Positions 44,991-54,169 of a stretch of DNA of 64,000 nucleotides are shown piece by piece. How positions within the stretch are numbered: position 1 is the stretch's first letter; every line of letters starts with the position of its first letter. The DNA is from an uncultured Microbacterium sp. GTDB taxonomy: Bacteria > Actinomycetota > Actinomycetes > Actinomycetales > Microbacteriaceae. The stretch spans positions 248,001 through 312,000 of the forward strand of contig NZ_CANKZA010000003.1 in NCBI RefSeq assembly GCF_947488465.1. The letters are read 5' to 3'. The position numbers and the translations under genes were made by a program. The notes below the pieces were generated by a model. The model was given only the letters and a program-made list of their open reading frames with translations. It was not told where the DNA came from and made no database searches.

Positions 44991-47093
44991 TCAGTCGGCG
45001 AGGTCGAGGACGTCCAGCAGCCAGGCGAGCTCGAACGCCCGCTGTCGCCAGGCGTTGTAGCGGCCGCTGACTCCGCCGTGGCCGGCGACCATCTCGCACT
45101 TCAGCAGCGCATCGGCGCCGACGGCGCGCAGCCGGGCCACCCACTTGGCCGGCTCGACGTAGAACACCCGCGTGTCGTTGAGCGATGTCGCGGCCAGGAT
45201 GCGGGGATAGGCCACATCCGTGCGCACATTCTCATAGGGCGTGTAGGTCTTCATATACGCGTAGACCTCGGGGTCGTGCAACGGGTCGCCCCACTCGTCC
45301 CACTCGATCACGGTGAGCGGCAGCGACGGATCCAAGATCGTCGTCAGTGCATCGACGAACGGCACGTCCGCGAGGATGCCGGCGAACATCTCCGGAGCCA
45401 GGTTCGCGACCGCACCCATCAGAAGACCGCCCGCCGACCCACCCTCCGCGACCATGCGGGAGGGGGTGGTGACGCCCGACGCGACCAACTCGTGCGCGCA
45501 CGCGACGAAATCGGTGAAGGTGTTGCGCTTGTGACCGAGCTTGCCGTCTTCGTACCACTGGCGGCCCATCTCGCCGCCGCCGCGGACGTGCGCGACGGCG
45601 AAGATCACGCCGCGGTCCAGCATCGACAACCGCGCGACCGAGAATCCCGGTTCGATCGAGTGTTCATACGAGCCGTACCCGTACAGGTGCACGGGCCGCG
45701 GGGCATCGCCCGGCGTGCCGAATGAGGTCTTCCAGACGAGCGAGATCGGCACGCGCACGCCATCGGATGCCGTCGCCCACACCCGCGACTGCGCATAATC
45801 CGCCGCGTCGTAGCCGCCGAGCACCGGCTGGCGCTTGCGCAACAGGAACTCGCCGGTCGCGACGACATAGTCGTACACCGTGCCCGGCGTCACGAACGAG
45901 CCGTATCCGAGCCGCACGAGCGGCGGCGCCCATTCCGGGTTGCCCGCGGCGCCGGCCGAGTACAGTTCCTCGGCGAAGTCGAGCTCGTCCACGCGATCCG
46001 TGGCGTAGTCGAGCATGCCCATCCGAGCGAGCCCATCGCGCCGATACGACACGACACCCCAATCGCGGAAGGCCGAGACGTCCAGCAGCCTCCGGCCCGG
46101 TTCGTGGGCGAGCACGACCGCTCGCGTGCCGGTGGGGTCGGCGACCGACACCCGCACCAACTCGAAGTCGAGTGCCCCGTCGTTGTGCAGGATGTAGAGC
46201 ACATCCTCGCCGTCCACGACGGCGTGGGTCGCGGAATATTCGACACCGTCGCGCCGCGGCCAGATCGAGCGCGGTTCGGCGCGCAGATCGGCGGCATCCA
46301 CGAGATATTCCTCGGTCGTGATCGACGAGCCCACCTCGATCACGAGGTAGCGCTGACTGCGGGTGAAGCCCGCGCCGACCCAATACCGGTCGTCGGATTC
46401 GTGGAACAGCGTCACGTCGTCGGAGGCGGGCGTGCCCACTTCGTGCAGCCACACGGTATCGGGCCGCCAGGCGTCGTCGACCGTCGTATAGACGACGAAG
46501 CGTCCGTCGGGAGAGAACATCGCGCCCGACGACGTCTGGTCGATCACGTCGTCCAGGTCCTCGCCTGTTGCGAGGTCGCGGATGCGCAGCGTGTAGCGCT
46601 CATCGCCCTCGCTGTCCACGCCGTACAGGAGGTGGCCGCCGTCGGCGGAGACGTCGAAGCTGCCGAGAGAGAAGAACTCCAGCCCGTCGGCCTCGATGTT
46701 GCCGTCGAGGAGCACCTGCTCACCGGGGACATCGACGCCGGGGGAGAGGATGGGCGGGGTCCAGTCGTCGGGATCCGTGAGGGGCGCGCGACAGTGGATG
46801 CCGTATTGCTGGCCCTCGACGGACCGGCCGTAGTACCACCAGTTCCCCTCGCGGGTGGGCACGGAAAGGTCGCTTTCGAGCGTGCGTGACTTGATCTCCT
46901 GGAAGATGCGCTCCCGCAGAGGTTCCAGAGCCGCGGTGCGGGCATCCGTATACGCGTTCTCCGCCTCCAGGTGCGCGATGACCTCGGGGTCGTCTTTCGC
47001 GCGCAACCATTCGTATTCGTCGACGACCTCATCGCCGTGATGGATGCGGGTGATGGGGCGGACAGGGGCGACGGGCGGGGTAAGCGTGGTCAC
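44991..47093 (-). CDS. ptrB: S9-family prolyl oligopeptidase / oligopeptidase B
   Basis: 700 residues, cytosolic (no signal peptide). Beta-propeller N-terminal part, then the alpha/beta hydrolase domain with nucleophile in EGGSAGGLLMGAV, Asp region in DVPFVDALTTILDPSLPLTVIEWDEWGDP, and His in VAGHGGVSGRYNAW. YGYGSYEHSIEPGFS and RGGGEMGRQWYEDGKLGHK are oligopeptidase B patterns, suggesting cleavage after basic residues of short peptides. GTG 47093 lies six bases after TACCGT; the frame stays open much further upstream without family similarity. Confidence 0.92.
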   Translation of the reverse strand: MTTLTPPVAPVRPITRIHHGDEVVDEYEWLRAKDDPEVIAHLEAENAYTDARTAALEPLRERIFQEIKSRTLESDLSVPTREGNWWYYGRSVEGQQYGIHCRAPLTDPDDWTPPILSPGVDVPGEQVLLDGNIEADGLEFFSLGSFDVSADGGHLLYGVDSEGDERYTLRIRDLATGEDLDDVIDQTSSGAMFSPDGRFVVYTTVDDAWRPDTVWLHEVGTPASDDVTLFHESDDRYWVGAGFTRSQRYLVIEVGSSITTEEYLVDAADLRAEPRSIWPRRDGVEYSATHAVVDGEDVLYILHNDGALDFELVRVSVADPTGTRAVVLAHEPGRRLLDVSAFRDWGVVSYRRDGLARMGMLDYATDRVDELDFAEELYSAGAAGNPEWAPPLVRLGYGSFVTPGTVYDYVVATGEFLLRKRQPVLGGYDAADYAQSRVWATASDGVRVPISLVWKTSFGTPGDAPRPVHLYGYGSYEHSIEPGFSVARLSMLDRGVIFAVAHVRGGGEMGRQWYEDGKLGHKRNTFTDFVACAHELVASGVTTPSRMVAEGGSAGGLLMGAVANLAPEMFAGILADVPFVDALTTILDPSLPLTVIEWDEWGDPLHDPEVYAYMKTYTPYENVRTDVAYPRILAATSLNDTRVFYVEPAKWVARLRAVGADALLKCEMVAGHGGVSGRYNAWRQRAFELAWLLDVLDLAD

Positions 47094-47105
47094 TCTGCAA
47101 CGGTA
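47094..47105 (-). promoter_or_regulatory. Leaderless-type promoter of the S9 peptidase
   Basis: TACCGT (minus strand 47105-47100), six bases, then GTG 47093. Confidence 0.45.
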
Positions 47106-47262
47106 GCCGACACCCGGATCAGGCGACCCGTGTTCTGCGATCGCCCGTGGATATGCGAGTATTTTCCTCGTCCGGTTGCCGGAACATGAATCTCCGGTGA
47201 ACTCTTCGTTCGCACCGCCGATCGCTTCGGCATTTCCCACCTCCTCTGACGGAAAGCGAACT

Positions 47263-48486
47263 GTGGAAACGGCCGTATTGATCGTCGTGCTCGTGATCGC
47301 CCTGGCGTTGTTCTTCGACTTCACGAACGGCTTCCACGACACCGCGAATGCGATGGCGACACCCATCGCGACCGGTGCTCTCAAGCCCAAGGTCGCCGTG
47401 TTGCTGGCGGCCGTCCTGAACCTCGTCGGCGCGTTCTTGTCGACCGAAGTGTCCAAGACGATCTCGCACGGGATGATCAACGAAGACGGGATCGATGCGA
47501 CCACGTTCTTGCCGATCATCTTCGCCGGCCTGGTCGGCGCGATCACCTGGAACATGCTCACCTGGCTGCTGGGGCTGCCGTCCAGTTCATCGCACGCGTT
47601 GTTCGGTGGTCTGATCGGGGCGACGGTGGTCGGAGCGAGCGCGGCTGCGATCGACTTCGGCGTGGTGCTGAGCAAGGTCGTCCTACCGGCTCTCATCGCG
47701 CCGTTCACGGCCGGTGTCATCGCGTTCCTCGTGACCCGCCTCGCCTACGCGATGACACGTCGCTACGACAACAAGCCCGACGGTCGTGACGGGTTTCGCT
47801 GGGGACAGATCTTCACATCGTCCCTCGTCGCCCTCGCGCACGGCACGAACGACGCACAGAAGACCATGGGGGTCATCACCCTCGCCCTGATCACCGCGGG
47901 CCTGCAGGACGGTGACAACAGCGATCCGCAGACCTGGGTGATCTTCGCCTGCGCCTTCACGATCGCCCTCGGCACGTACATGGGCGGCTGGCGCATCATC
48001 CGCACGCTGGGCAAGGGACTCACCGACGTCAAGCCGGCACAGGGTTTCTCCGCCGAGTCGTCGACGGCCGCCACCATCCTCGCCTCGAGCTTCTTCGGGT
48101 TCGCGTTGTCGACGACGCAGGTGGCATCAGGGTCGGTGATCGGGTCGGGTCTCGGTCGCCGCGGCTCGATCGTCCGCTGGCGCACCGTCGGGCGCATCGC
48201 CGTCGGATGGGTGCTGACGCTTCCCGCCGCCGGCGCGGTCGGTGCCGCGGCGGCGCTCATCGTCGTCTGGTTGGGTCCGCTGTGGGGCGTGCTGGTCGGG
48301 TCGGTGATCGCGGTGGCGATCATCCTCGGGATCTTCGCGCGGTCACGTCGCAACGCGGTGGATGCCGGCAACGCCATGAGTGAGGTCGCCGACTCGGGAC
48401 TGGCGGTCAAGGTCACGCGCAACCCGCCTCCCACCCGCAAGCAGCGGGCGGTCGCTCGAAAGCCGAGACGGAAGGACGAGAAATGA
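47263..48486 (+). CDS. pit: Low-affinity inorganic phosphate transporter
   Basis: 407 residues and about ten helices. The two PiT signature repeats are LFFDFTNGFHDTANAMATPIATGAL and VALAHGTNDAQKTMGVITLAL. GTG 47263 is preferred (GGAAAGCG upstream; protein begins METAVLIVVLVIAL); earlier starts add a Ser/Pro-rich tail of about 29 residues. The next gene overlaps by four bases. Confidence 0.93.
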   Translation: METAVLIVVLVIALALFFDFTNGFHDTANAMATPIATGALKPKVAVLLAAVLNLVGAFLSTEVSKTISHGMINEDGIDATTFLPIIFAGLVGAITWNMLTWLLGLPSSSSHALFGGLIGATVVGASAAAIDFGVVLSKVVLPALIAPFTAGVIAFLVTRLAYAMTRRYDNKPDGRDGFRWGQIFTSSLVALAHGTNDAQKTMGVITLALITAGLQDGDNSDPQTWVIFACAFTIALGTYMGGWRIIRTLGKGLTDVKPAQGFSAESSTAATILASSFFGFALSTTQVASGSVIGSGLGRRGSIVRWRTVGRIAVGWVLTLPAAGAVGAAAALIVVWLGPLWGVLVGSVIAVAIILGIFARSRRNAVDAGNAMSEVADSGLAVKVTRNPPPTRKQRAVARKPRRKDEK

Positions 48487-48806
48487 TCGACTGGCTCGCA
48501 TTCCTGCACGTATTCGCGGCGGCTTTGGCCGGTGCGACGCTGATCGTCGGCTTCTACGCGATCGGCTTGCGGCTCCTCGTTCGCGCCGGACGTTCGCCTG
48601 TGGTGGCCCCGGCCGAGTTCACCGACGCGATCACCGTGATCACGGAAAAGGAAGCGCGGCGCGCAGCCAAAGCATCGGCGAAGGCAGCGAAGAGGAGTCC
48701 CCTCACGACGGGACAGAAGCAGGTCGCGCTCGTCGGTGCGTACGCATCGTTCGCGGTCAGCGCGCTCGCCGTCCTCGGCGGGTTGACACTGATCGTCATC
48801 CACTGA
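48483..48806 (+). CDS. Small membrane protein linked to Pit
   Basis: 107 residues, two helices (AFLHVFAAALAGATLIVGFYAIGLRLL and LVGAYASFAVSALAVLGGLTLIVIH) around a basic, Ala/Lys-rich cytoplasmic loop (EKEARRAAKASAKAAKRS). ATGA overlap with pit. It recurs beside pit in relatives and may modulate the transporter; that is inference. Confidence 0.75.
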   Translation: MIDWLAFLHVFAAALAGATLIVGFYAIGLRLLVRAGRSPVVAPAEFTDAITVITEKEARRAAKASAKAAKRSPLTTGQKQVALVGAYASFAVSALAVLGGLTLIVIH

Positions 48807-48823
48807 TCGTCGGAGGACGGTTC

Positions 48824-48835
48824 TAGGCTGACAGC
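48824..48835 (+). promoter_or_regulatory. Leaderless-type promoter of the metallophosphoesterase
   Basis: TAGGCT (48824-48829), GACAGC, ATG 48836. Confidence 0.55.
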
Positions 48836-49762
48836 ATGCCCGACGTGTCTGCTGCTCCCGGAACACCCGTCCAGTTCGGGCAGCACGCCCCCGCGCGGCG
48901 CACGATCCTCCATCTGTCCGACACGCATCTGCTCGCCGACGGGCGTCTCCTCGGCGGGCGGTACGACACCGCCGAGAACCTGGCACGCACCCTCGAGGCG
49001 ATCGAGCGGATACGCATCCGGCCGGACGCGATCGTGTTCACGGGCGATCTCACCGACCTTGGCGAGCCCGGAGCGTATGCGGCCCTGCGAGCCGCGGTCG
49101 AACCGGTGGCCGAGCGCCTGGGTGCTCCGCTGATCTGGGTGGCGGGCAATCATGACGAGCGGCCGGCGCTGCGCGCGGGGTTGCTCGACGCGGAACCGAC
49201 CGAGGAACCGGTGACGAGCGTCTGGGATCTCCGCGGGCTCCGGCTCATCGCTCTCGATTCGACGGTCCCGGGATGGCACCACGGCCACCTCGACCCGGCT
49301 CAGCTCGCCTGGCTGCGCGAGGTGCTCGCCGAACCGGCTCCGCTCGGCACGATCCTGGCACTCCATCACCCGCCGTTGCCGAGCCACATCCCGTTCTTCG
49401 ACATCCTCGAGTTGCGCGACCAAGAGGCATTCGCCGCCGTCATCGCCGGATCAGACGTGCGAGCGATCCTCGCCGGCCACCTGCACTACGCCACCGCCGG
49501 TACGTTCTCCGGCATCCCCGTGAGTGTCGCCTCAGCGACGTGTTACACGATGAATCTGCAGCGCCCGGCGACCGAGGTCAACGGGATGGATGCCGGACAG
49601 TCGTTCCAGCTGGTCCACGTCTACGACGACACCATCACGCATGCCGTGGTCCCGGTGGTCGAGGCGGCCACGGCCGACTTCTTCTCGGCGGAGTGGATCG
49701 AGGCGATGGCCGCGCTGAGCCCGCGTGAACGGCTCGAGGCGTTCTCGCGCAAGCCGGTCTGA
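48836..49762 (+). CDS. Calcineurin-like metallophosphoesterase (CpdA-type)
   Basis: 308 residues. Dinuclear metal ligands are seen in order: LSDTHLL, FTGDLTD, AGNHDER, LHHPPLP and AGHLHYA. This order and spacing fit class III cyclic nucleotide phosphodiesterases (CpdA/Rv0805), so cAMP hydrolysis is likely but not shown. Confidence 0.9.
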   Translation: MPDVSAAPGTPVQFGQHAPARRTILHLSDTHLLADGRLLGGRYDTAENLARTLEAIERIRIRPDAIVFTGDLTDLGEPGAYAALRAAVEPVAERLGAPLIWVAGNHDERPALRAGLLDAEPTEEPVTSVWDLRGLRLIALDSTVPGWHHGHLDPAQLAWLREVLAEPAPLGTILALHHPPLPSHIPFFDILELRDQEAFAAVIAGSDVRAILAGHLHYATAGTFSGIPVSVASATCYTMNLQRPATEVNGMDAGQSFQLVHVYDDTITHAVVPVVEAATADFFSAEWIEAMAALSPRERLEAFSRKPV

Positions 49763-49881
49763 CGTTCACCGCGGCGTAGGACACGGCAGTGCCGGTGTAC
49801 GCGGCGTCTATCGGCAGGTGGCGCTGCCGCGGCTAGGCTCGACGCATCCGATCCGCAGACGTGACCCACAAGGACACCACC

Positions 49882-51339
49882 ATGGCACTGGACGCAACGA
49901 CGCGTACCGAAACAGATTCGCTCGGCTCCCTCGAGATCCCCGCCGACGCCTACTGGGGCATCCACACCGCACGGGCGCTGGAGAACTTCCCGATCTCGAT
50001 GCGGCCGATCTCGGTCTACCGCGACCTGGTGAAGGCTCTCGCGATGGTGAAGCAGGCATCCGCCCGCGCCAATCTGGAGATCGGGGTCCTCGATGCCGTC
50101 AAGGCTGATCTGATCGATCGGGCTGCCCAGCGGGTGATCGAGGGGGAGTTCCATGACCAGTTCGTCGTGGGTGTCGTCCAGGGCGGGGCGGGCACCTCGA
50201 CGAACATGAACGCGAACGAGGTCATCACCAACATCGCGCTCGAAATGGCCGGGCGCCCCAAGGGCGACTACGCCTTCCTCTCGCCGATCGACCACACCAA
50301 CCGGTCGCAGTCGACCAACGATGTGTACCCGACGGCGGTGAAAGTCGGACTCAGCCTTGACCTCCGCTCGCTCCTGGAAGAACTCGACCTGCTGCGCCGC
50401 TCGTTCCTCGCCAAGGCCGTCGAGTTCCACGACATTCTGAAGATCGGTCGCACGCAACTGCAGGATGCCGTCCCGATGACCCTCGGTCAGGAGTTCCACG
50501 GGTTCGCCACGACGCTCGGATACGACCACCAACGCCTCACCGAAAACGCCAACCTGCTCTTCGAGATCAACATGGGAGCGACGGCGATCGGCACCGGTAT
50601 CACGACGCATCCCGCGTACGCGACGGCCGTGCTCCGCCACCTGCGCGAGATCACCGGACTCGACCTCGCGACGGCGGACGACCTCGTGGAGGCGACGAGC
50701 GACACCGGTTCGTTCATGTCGTTCTCCTCCACCCTCAAGCGCAACGCGATCAAGCTGTCGAAGATCGCCAACGACCTGCGGTTGCTCTCCAGTGGTCCCC
50801 AGGCCGGATTTGGCGAGATCAACCTGCCGGCGCGCCAGGCGGGCTCCAGCATCATGCCCGGAAAGGTCAACCCGGTCGTCCCGGAGGTCGTCAACCAGGT
50901 CGCGTTCGCGGTGGCCGGGGCCGACTTGACCGTCACCATGGCCGTCGAGGGTGGACAACTCCAGCTCAACGCCTTCGAGCCGATCATCGCTCACTCGATC
51001 TTCCAGTCGATCACGTGGATGCGGCGCGCCATGCGGACGTTCCGGATCAACTGTGTCGACGGCATCACCGCGAACCGCGATCGGCTGGGCGCGATGGTGG
51101 GCTCGTCGGTCGGCGTCGTGACCGCGCTGACCCCGTTCATCGGCTACGCGGCATCCGCCGCGCTCGCGAAGACCGCCCTCCTCACCCACCGCAACGTGGG
51201 CGATCTCGTCGTGGAGGCAGGTCTCATGTCGCGCGACGAGGTCGACAAGCAGCTGTCACCCGCGCGACTCTCGGGTCTGGAAGCGGTGACGCAGGCGATC
51301 CCGATCATCCAACCGGTCGAGAACCTCGTCGAGGGCTGA
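49882..51339 (+). CDS. aspA: Aspartate ammonia-lyase
   Basis: 485 residues. Reversibly deaminates aspartate to fumarate. The fumarase/aspartase signature GSSIMPGKVNPVVPEVVNQVAF with PVVPEV favours aspartase over fumarase, as does VTMAVEGGQLQLNAFEPII. DHTNRSQSTNDVYPTAVK and GRTQLQDAVPMTLGQEF supply active-site residues. ATG 49882 has AAGGAC upstream. A TAGGCT box at 49834-49839 implies a short 5' leader here rather than a leaderless start. Confidence 0.92.
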   Translation: MALDATTRTETDSLGSLEIPADAYWGIHTARALENFPISMRPISVYRDLVKALAMVKQASARANLEIGVLDAVKADLIDRAAQRVIEGEFHDQFVVGVVQGGAGTSTNMNANEVITNIALEMAGRPKGDYAFLSPIDHTNRSQSTNDVYPTAVKVGLSLDLRSLLEELDLLRRSFLAKAVEFHDILKIGRTQLQDAVPMTLGQEFHGFATTLGYDHQRLTENANLLFEINMGATAIGTGITTHPAYATAVLRHLREITGLDLATADDLVEATSDTGSFMSFSSTLKRNAIKLSKIANDLRLLSSGPQAGFGEINLPARQAGSSIMPGKVNPVVPEVVNQVAFAVAGADLTVTMAVEGGQLQLNAFEPIIAHSIFQSITWMRRAMRTFRINCVDGITANRDRLGAMVGSSVGVVTALTPFIGYAASAALAKTALLTHRNVGDLVVEAGLMSRDEVDKQLSPARLSGLEAVTQAIPIIQPVENLVEG

Positions 51340-51425
51340 CGGCGCGGAGGCTGGCATCCGCGCGCGGGTCCGACTAGCGTCGGAGGTCGGCGCGCCGAGC
51401 GCCTGCATACGACACGGAGGCCCTC

Positions 51426-51995
51426 ATGACCGATCCGAACACCCCCGCACCCGGCGCCCAGCCGCCGGCCGAGCCGCCCGTCTACACCGCTCCCGCGGCC
51501 GACCCCGCCTACACGCCTCCGGCGGCACCGCCCGCGGCACCCCCGGTGGCTCCGCCGACCTACGGCGAGTACGCTGCCGCTCCGCCCGCGGCTCCGGCCT
51601 ACAGCGACCCCGGCTACGCGGCGGCGCCGTCGTACCCGGCCGGGTACCCCGAGCCGGCTGCGCCCGGCCGCACGCTCGGCATCGTGGCGCTGGTGCTTGC
51701 GATCGTCCCGATCGGTCTGCAGATCGTCGGGCTCATCCTCGGCATAGTCGCGCTGGTCCAGAGCCGCAAGGCGGGGCGGAAGAACGGCATCGCCCTCGCG
51801 GCGATCATCGTCAGCGCCATCCTCATCGTGCTGACGATCCTCGGCATCATCCTGGCTGTCGTCCTCTTCAACGCCGCCGGCGGCGCCGACCTCGTCAATC
51901 AGGTCGCCCAGTGCCAAGCCGACCCGACCGGTTCGGTCGTCTTCAACGGCGTCACGATCAGCTGCCAGGAACTGCTGGAGCAGTCGAACCGCTGA
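51426..51995 (+). CDS. DUF4190 membrane protein with Pro/Ala/Tyr-rich N-terminus
   Basis: 189 residues. The first 80 are low-complexity (APAADPAYTPPAAPPAAP and similar), then the DUF4190 pair of helices (TLGIVALVLAIVPIGLQIVGLILGIVALVQSRKAGRKNGIALAAIIVSAILIVLTILGIILAVV), and a short external tail with two Cys (VAQCQADP, TISCQEL). Function unknown. Confidence 0.8.
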   Translation: MTDPNTPAPGAQPPAEPPVYTAPAADPAYTPPAAPPAAPPVAPPTYGEYAAAPPAAPAYSDPGYAAAPSYPAGYPEPAAPGRTLGIVALVLAIVPIGLQIVGLILGIVALVQSRKAGRKNGIALAAIIVSAILIVLTILGIILAVVLFNAAGGADLVNQVAQCQADPTGSVVFNGVTISCQELLEQSNR

Positions 51996-52011
51996 GCGGC
52001 TCGCCGCGCCC

Positions 52012-52875
52012 TCAGTCGAGGATGCGGCAGTGGGTCGTGAGGCTTCCGATGCCGTCGACCCCGACGGTCACGGTCGAACGATCGCGCAGGAAGATCTGGG
52101 GGTCGCGGGAATAGCCCGCGCCCCCCGGACTTCCCGTGGAGATCAACGTGCCGGGCAGCATCGTCGCCGAACGCGACAGATGCGAGATGAGCGTGGCGAC
52201 CGAGCGGACCATCTGCCCGGTGGAGGCATCCTGCACCGTCTGCCCGTCCACGACCGCCCAGATGTGCAGGTCCTGCGGGTCGGCGATCTCATCGGCAGTG
52301 ACGACGAACGGTCCGTTCGGCGTGAACCCGTCGAACGACTTGCAGCGCGACCACTGCGCTTCGGAGAACTGGATGTCGCGAGCGGTGATGTCGTTGACCA
52401 CCGTGTACCCCCAGACGTGGGAGAGCGCGTCCGCCTCGCTGACGTCTTTCGCGGGGCGCCCCATCACGACCCCCAGCTCTGCTTCGTAGTCCACCGACTC
52501 ACTGAGGGTCCGCGGCCAGGTCGTCGTCGACTCGTGCGCCGACAGCGATCCGGGCCAGAGCACGAACACGGTCGGCGCGGAGTCGGTCTTCAAGCCGAGC
52601 TCACTGGAGTGGGCGGCGTAGTTGAGCCCGATCGCGAGCACGAGGGGCGGCGCGTCGACGGCCGGTCCGAAGCGCAGGCCGTCGAGCGGGATGCCGGCGG
52701 CGCCCCGGGCGGCACCTTCCACGCGGTGCCGGAGGTCGTCGTCCCCGTCGATGAGCTGCTGCAACCGGTGCGGAGCCCCGTCGAAGAGGGGGGCGACGAG
52801 AACCGCTTCGTCACCGCGGATCACCGCCAGCTGGTGATCGGAGTCTCCGGGCACGATCACATGAGCCACACGCAT
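52012..52875 (-). CDS. Fumarylacetoacetate hydrolase family protein
   Basis: 287 residues. Metal ligands are visible in the order DYEAELGVVMG (two Glu) and VVNDITARDIQ (Asp), with Lys in CKSFDGFTPNGPF. Such enzymes hydrolyse or decarboxylate acylpyruvates and 2-oxo-3-deoxy sugar acids; the substrate cannot be told from sequence. TAGTCT six bases before ATG suggests a leaderless message. Confidence 0.88.
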   Translation of the reverse strand: MRVAHVIVPGDSDHQLAVIRGDEAVLVAPLFDGAPHRLQQLIDGDDDLRHRVEGAARGAAGIPLDGLRFGPAVDAPPLVLAIGLNYAAHSSELGLKTDSAPTVFVLWPGSLSAHESTTTWPRTLSESVDYEAELGVVMGRPAKDVSEADALSHVWGYTVVNDITARDIQFSEAQWSRCKSFDGFTPNGPFVVTADEIADPQDLHIWAVVDGQTVQDASTGQMVRSVATLISHLSRSATMLPGTLISTGSPGGAGYSRDPQIFLRDRSTVTVGVDGIGSLTTHCRILD

Positions 52876-52944
52876 CCCGCCAGACTACGCGAGGCTGTGC
52901 GGCGATGACCCGGGAGGGCTTCGCGGGGGGGGCGGTTGGAAATG

Positions 52945-52995
52945 ACTCAGCGCCCGGTGCCGCGGCGATGCCTGCGTGTCTCCCGGGCGCTGAGT
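52945..52995. repeat. Inverted repeat between the FAH and FKBP genes
   Basis: ACTCAGCGCCCGG (52945-52957) and CCGGGCGCTGAGT (52983-52995) form a perfect 13-bp stem with a 25-base loop between two divergent genes. Similar in layout to 33459-33550 though different in sequence. Confidence 0.6.
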
Positions 52996-53075
52996 TGGCC
53001 TGAGCCCATTGTCCGTGCGGAGTGCGGACCCTGTCAAGGGTGCCGGTCGGGGGCGTCCCGTGCTTGGATGGAGGC

Positions 53076-53444
53076 ATGACTGATGAGCGCACCAAGCCCG
53101 AATTCGATGCTCCCACCGGCCCCGCGCCGTCCGAGCTCGTCATCCGCGACCTGATCGAAGGCTCCGGCGACGAGGCGAAGCCCGGCGACACCGTCACCGT
53201 GCACTACGCCGGCGTCGAGTACGACTCCGGCGAGGAGTTCGACTCCTCCTGGGGCCGCGGCGAGTCGATCCAGTTCCCGCTGCGCGGCCTCATCCAGGGC
53301 TGGCAGGACGGCATCCCGGGCATGAAGGTCGGCGGGCGTCGAGAGCTCGTCATCCCCCCGCACCTCGCGTACGGCCCGGCGGGCGGGCACTTCCTCGGCG
53401 GCAAGACGCTGATCTTCATCATCGACCTGCTCAAGGTCGGCTGA
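53076..53444 (+). CDS. FKBP-type peptidyl-prolyl cis-trans isomerase
   Basis: 122-residue cytosolic FKBP with the complete core: VIRDLIEGSGDEAKPGDTVTVHYAGVEYDSGEEFDSSW, FPLRGLIQGWQDGIPGMKVGGRRELVIPPHLAYG and LIFIIDLLKV. Start ATG 53076 follows GGAGGC. Compare the secreted two-domain FKBP lipoprotein at the left end of the window. Confidence 0.93.
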   Translation: MTDERTKPEFDAPTGPAPSELVIRDLIEGSGDEAKPGDTVTVHYAGVEYDSGEEFDSSWGRGESIQFPLRGLIQGWQDGIPGMKVGGRRELVIPPHLAYGPAGGHFLGGKTLIFIIDLLKVG

Positions 53445-53463
53445 GACGCCTTCTCCTCATGCA

Positions 53464-53498
53464 GGGCGGATGCCGGGTCGTTTCCCCGGCATCCGCCC
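53464..53498 (+). terminator. Stem-loop after the FKBP gene
   Basis: GGGCGGATGCCGGG (53464-53477) pairs perfectly with CCCGGCATCCGCCC (53485-53498) over a seven-base loop. A short A/T-rich stretch with a T-run lies about 27 bases downstream. Confidence 0.7.
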
Positions 53499-53608
53499 AG
53501 CGTCGGCCGAGCGCCGTGCGAGAATTTTTCCATTCGCAGGAATAGATCCTCGAGCAGCGTGTTGAACCCCCGCAGAACGTCCCCCGTTACTTCTTCGAAA
53601 GGCCTCCC

Positions 53609-54169
53609 ATGACCGACACCACGCTCCTCGAGATCCCCGGCTACAAGGCGGGCACGTGGGTGCTCGACCCCGCGCACAGCGAGGTCACCTTCTCCGTCCG
53701 TCACATGATGATCTCCAAGGTGCGCGGCACCTTCGGTGTGAAGTCCGCCACGATCGTCGCCCCCGAGAACCCGCTCAAGGCGTCCGTCACCGCCTCCGTC
53801 GACGTCGCATCGGTCGACACGAAGGACGAGGGCCGCGACGCGCACCTGCGGTCGGCCGACTTCTTCGACGCCGAGCAGTTCCCGACGATCGATTTCGTCT
53901 CCACCGGCGTCCGCGCCGAGGGCGGCGACTTCCTCGTCGACGGCGACCTGACCATGCACGGCGTGACCAAGCCCGTGACCTTCGAGGTCGAGTTCGGTGG
54001 CTTCGGCACTGACCCGTGGGGCAACTACAAGGCCGGCGCCACGGCGAAGACTGTCGTGAACCGCGAAGACTTCGGCCTGACCTGGAACGCCGCACTCGAG
54101 ACCGGTGGCGTCCTGGTCGGCAAGGACGTGACCATCACGCTCGACCTGCAGGGCTCCGTCCAGGCGTGA
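53609..54169 (+). CDS. YceI-family lipocalin-like protein
   Basis: 186 residues, eight-stranded barrel type that binds isoprenoid or other apolar ligands. WVLDPAHSEVTFSVRHMMISKVRGTFG and GDLTMHGVTKPVTFEVEF are the family marks. No signal peptide, so cytosolic, as in many actinobacteria. It converges with the EamA gene with a 35-base overlap of coding ends. Confidence 0.92.
   Translation: MTDTTLLEIPGYKAGTWVLDPAHSEVTFSVRHMMISKVRGTFGVKSATIVAPENPLKASVTASVDVASVDTKDEGRDAHLRSADFFDAEQFPTIDFVSTGVRAEGGDFLVDGDLTMHGVTKPVTFEVEFGGFGTDPWGNYKAGATAKTVVNREDFGLTWNAALETGGVLVGKDVTITLDLQGSVQA

Noticed and set aside
47190..47230. PHO box before pit
   Set aside because: Only one GTTCACC-like half-site (reverse strand); no second repeat at the expected 11-bp distance.
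49834..49881. Leaderless start for aspA
   Set aside because: The TAGGCT box is more than 40 bases from the ATG and an AAGGAC Shine-Dalgarno is present.
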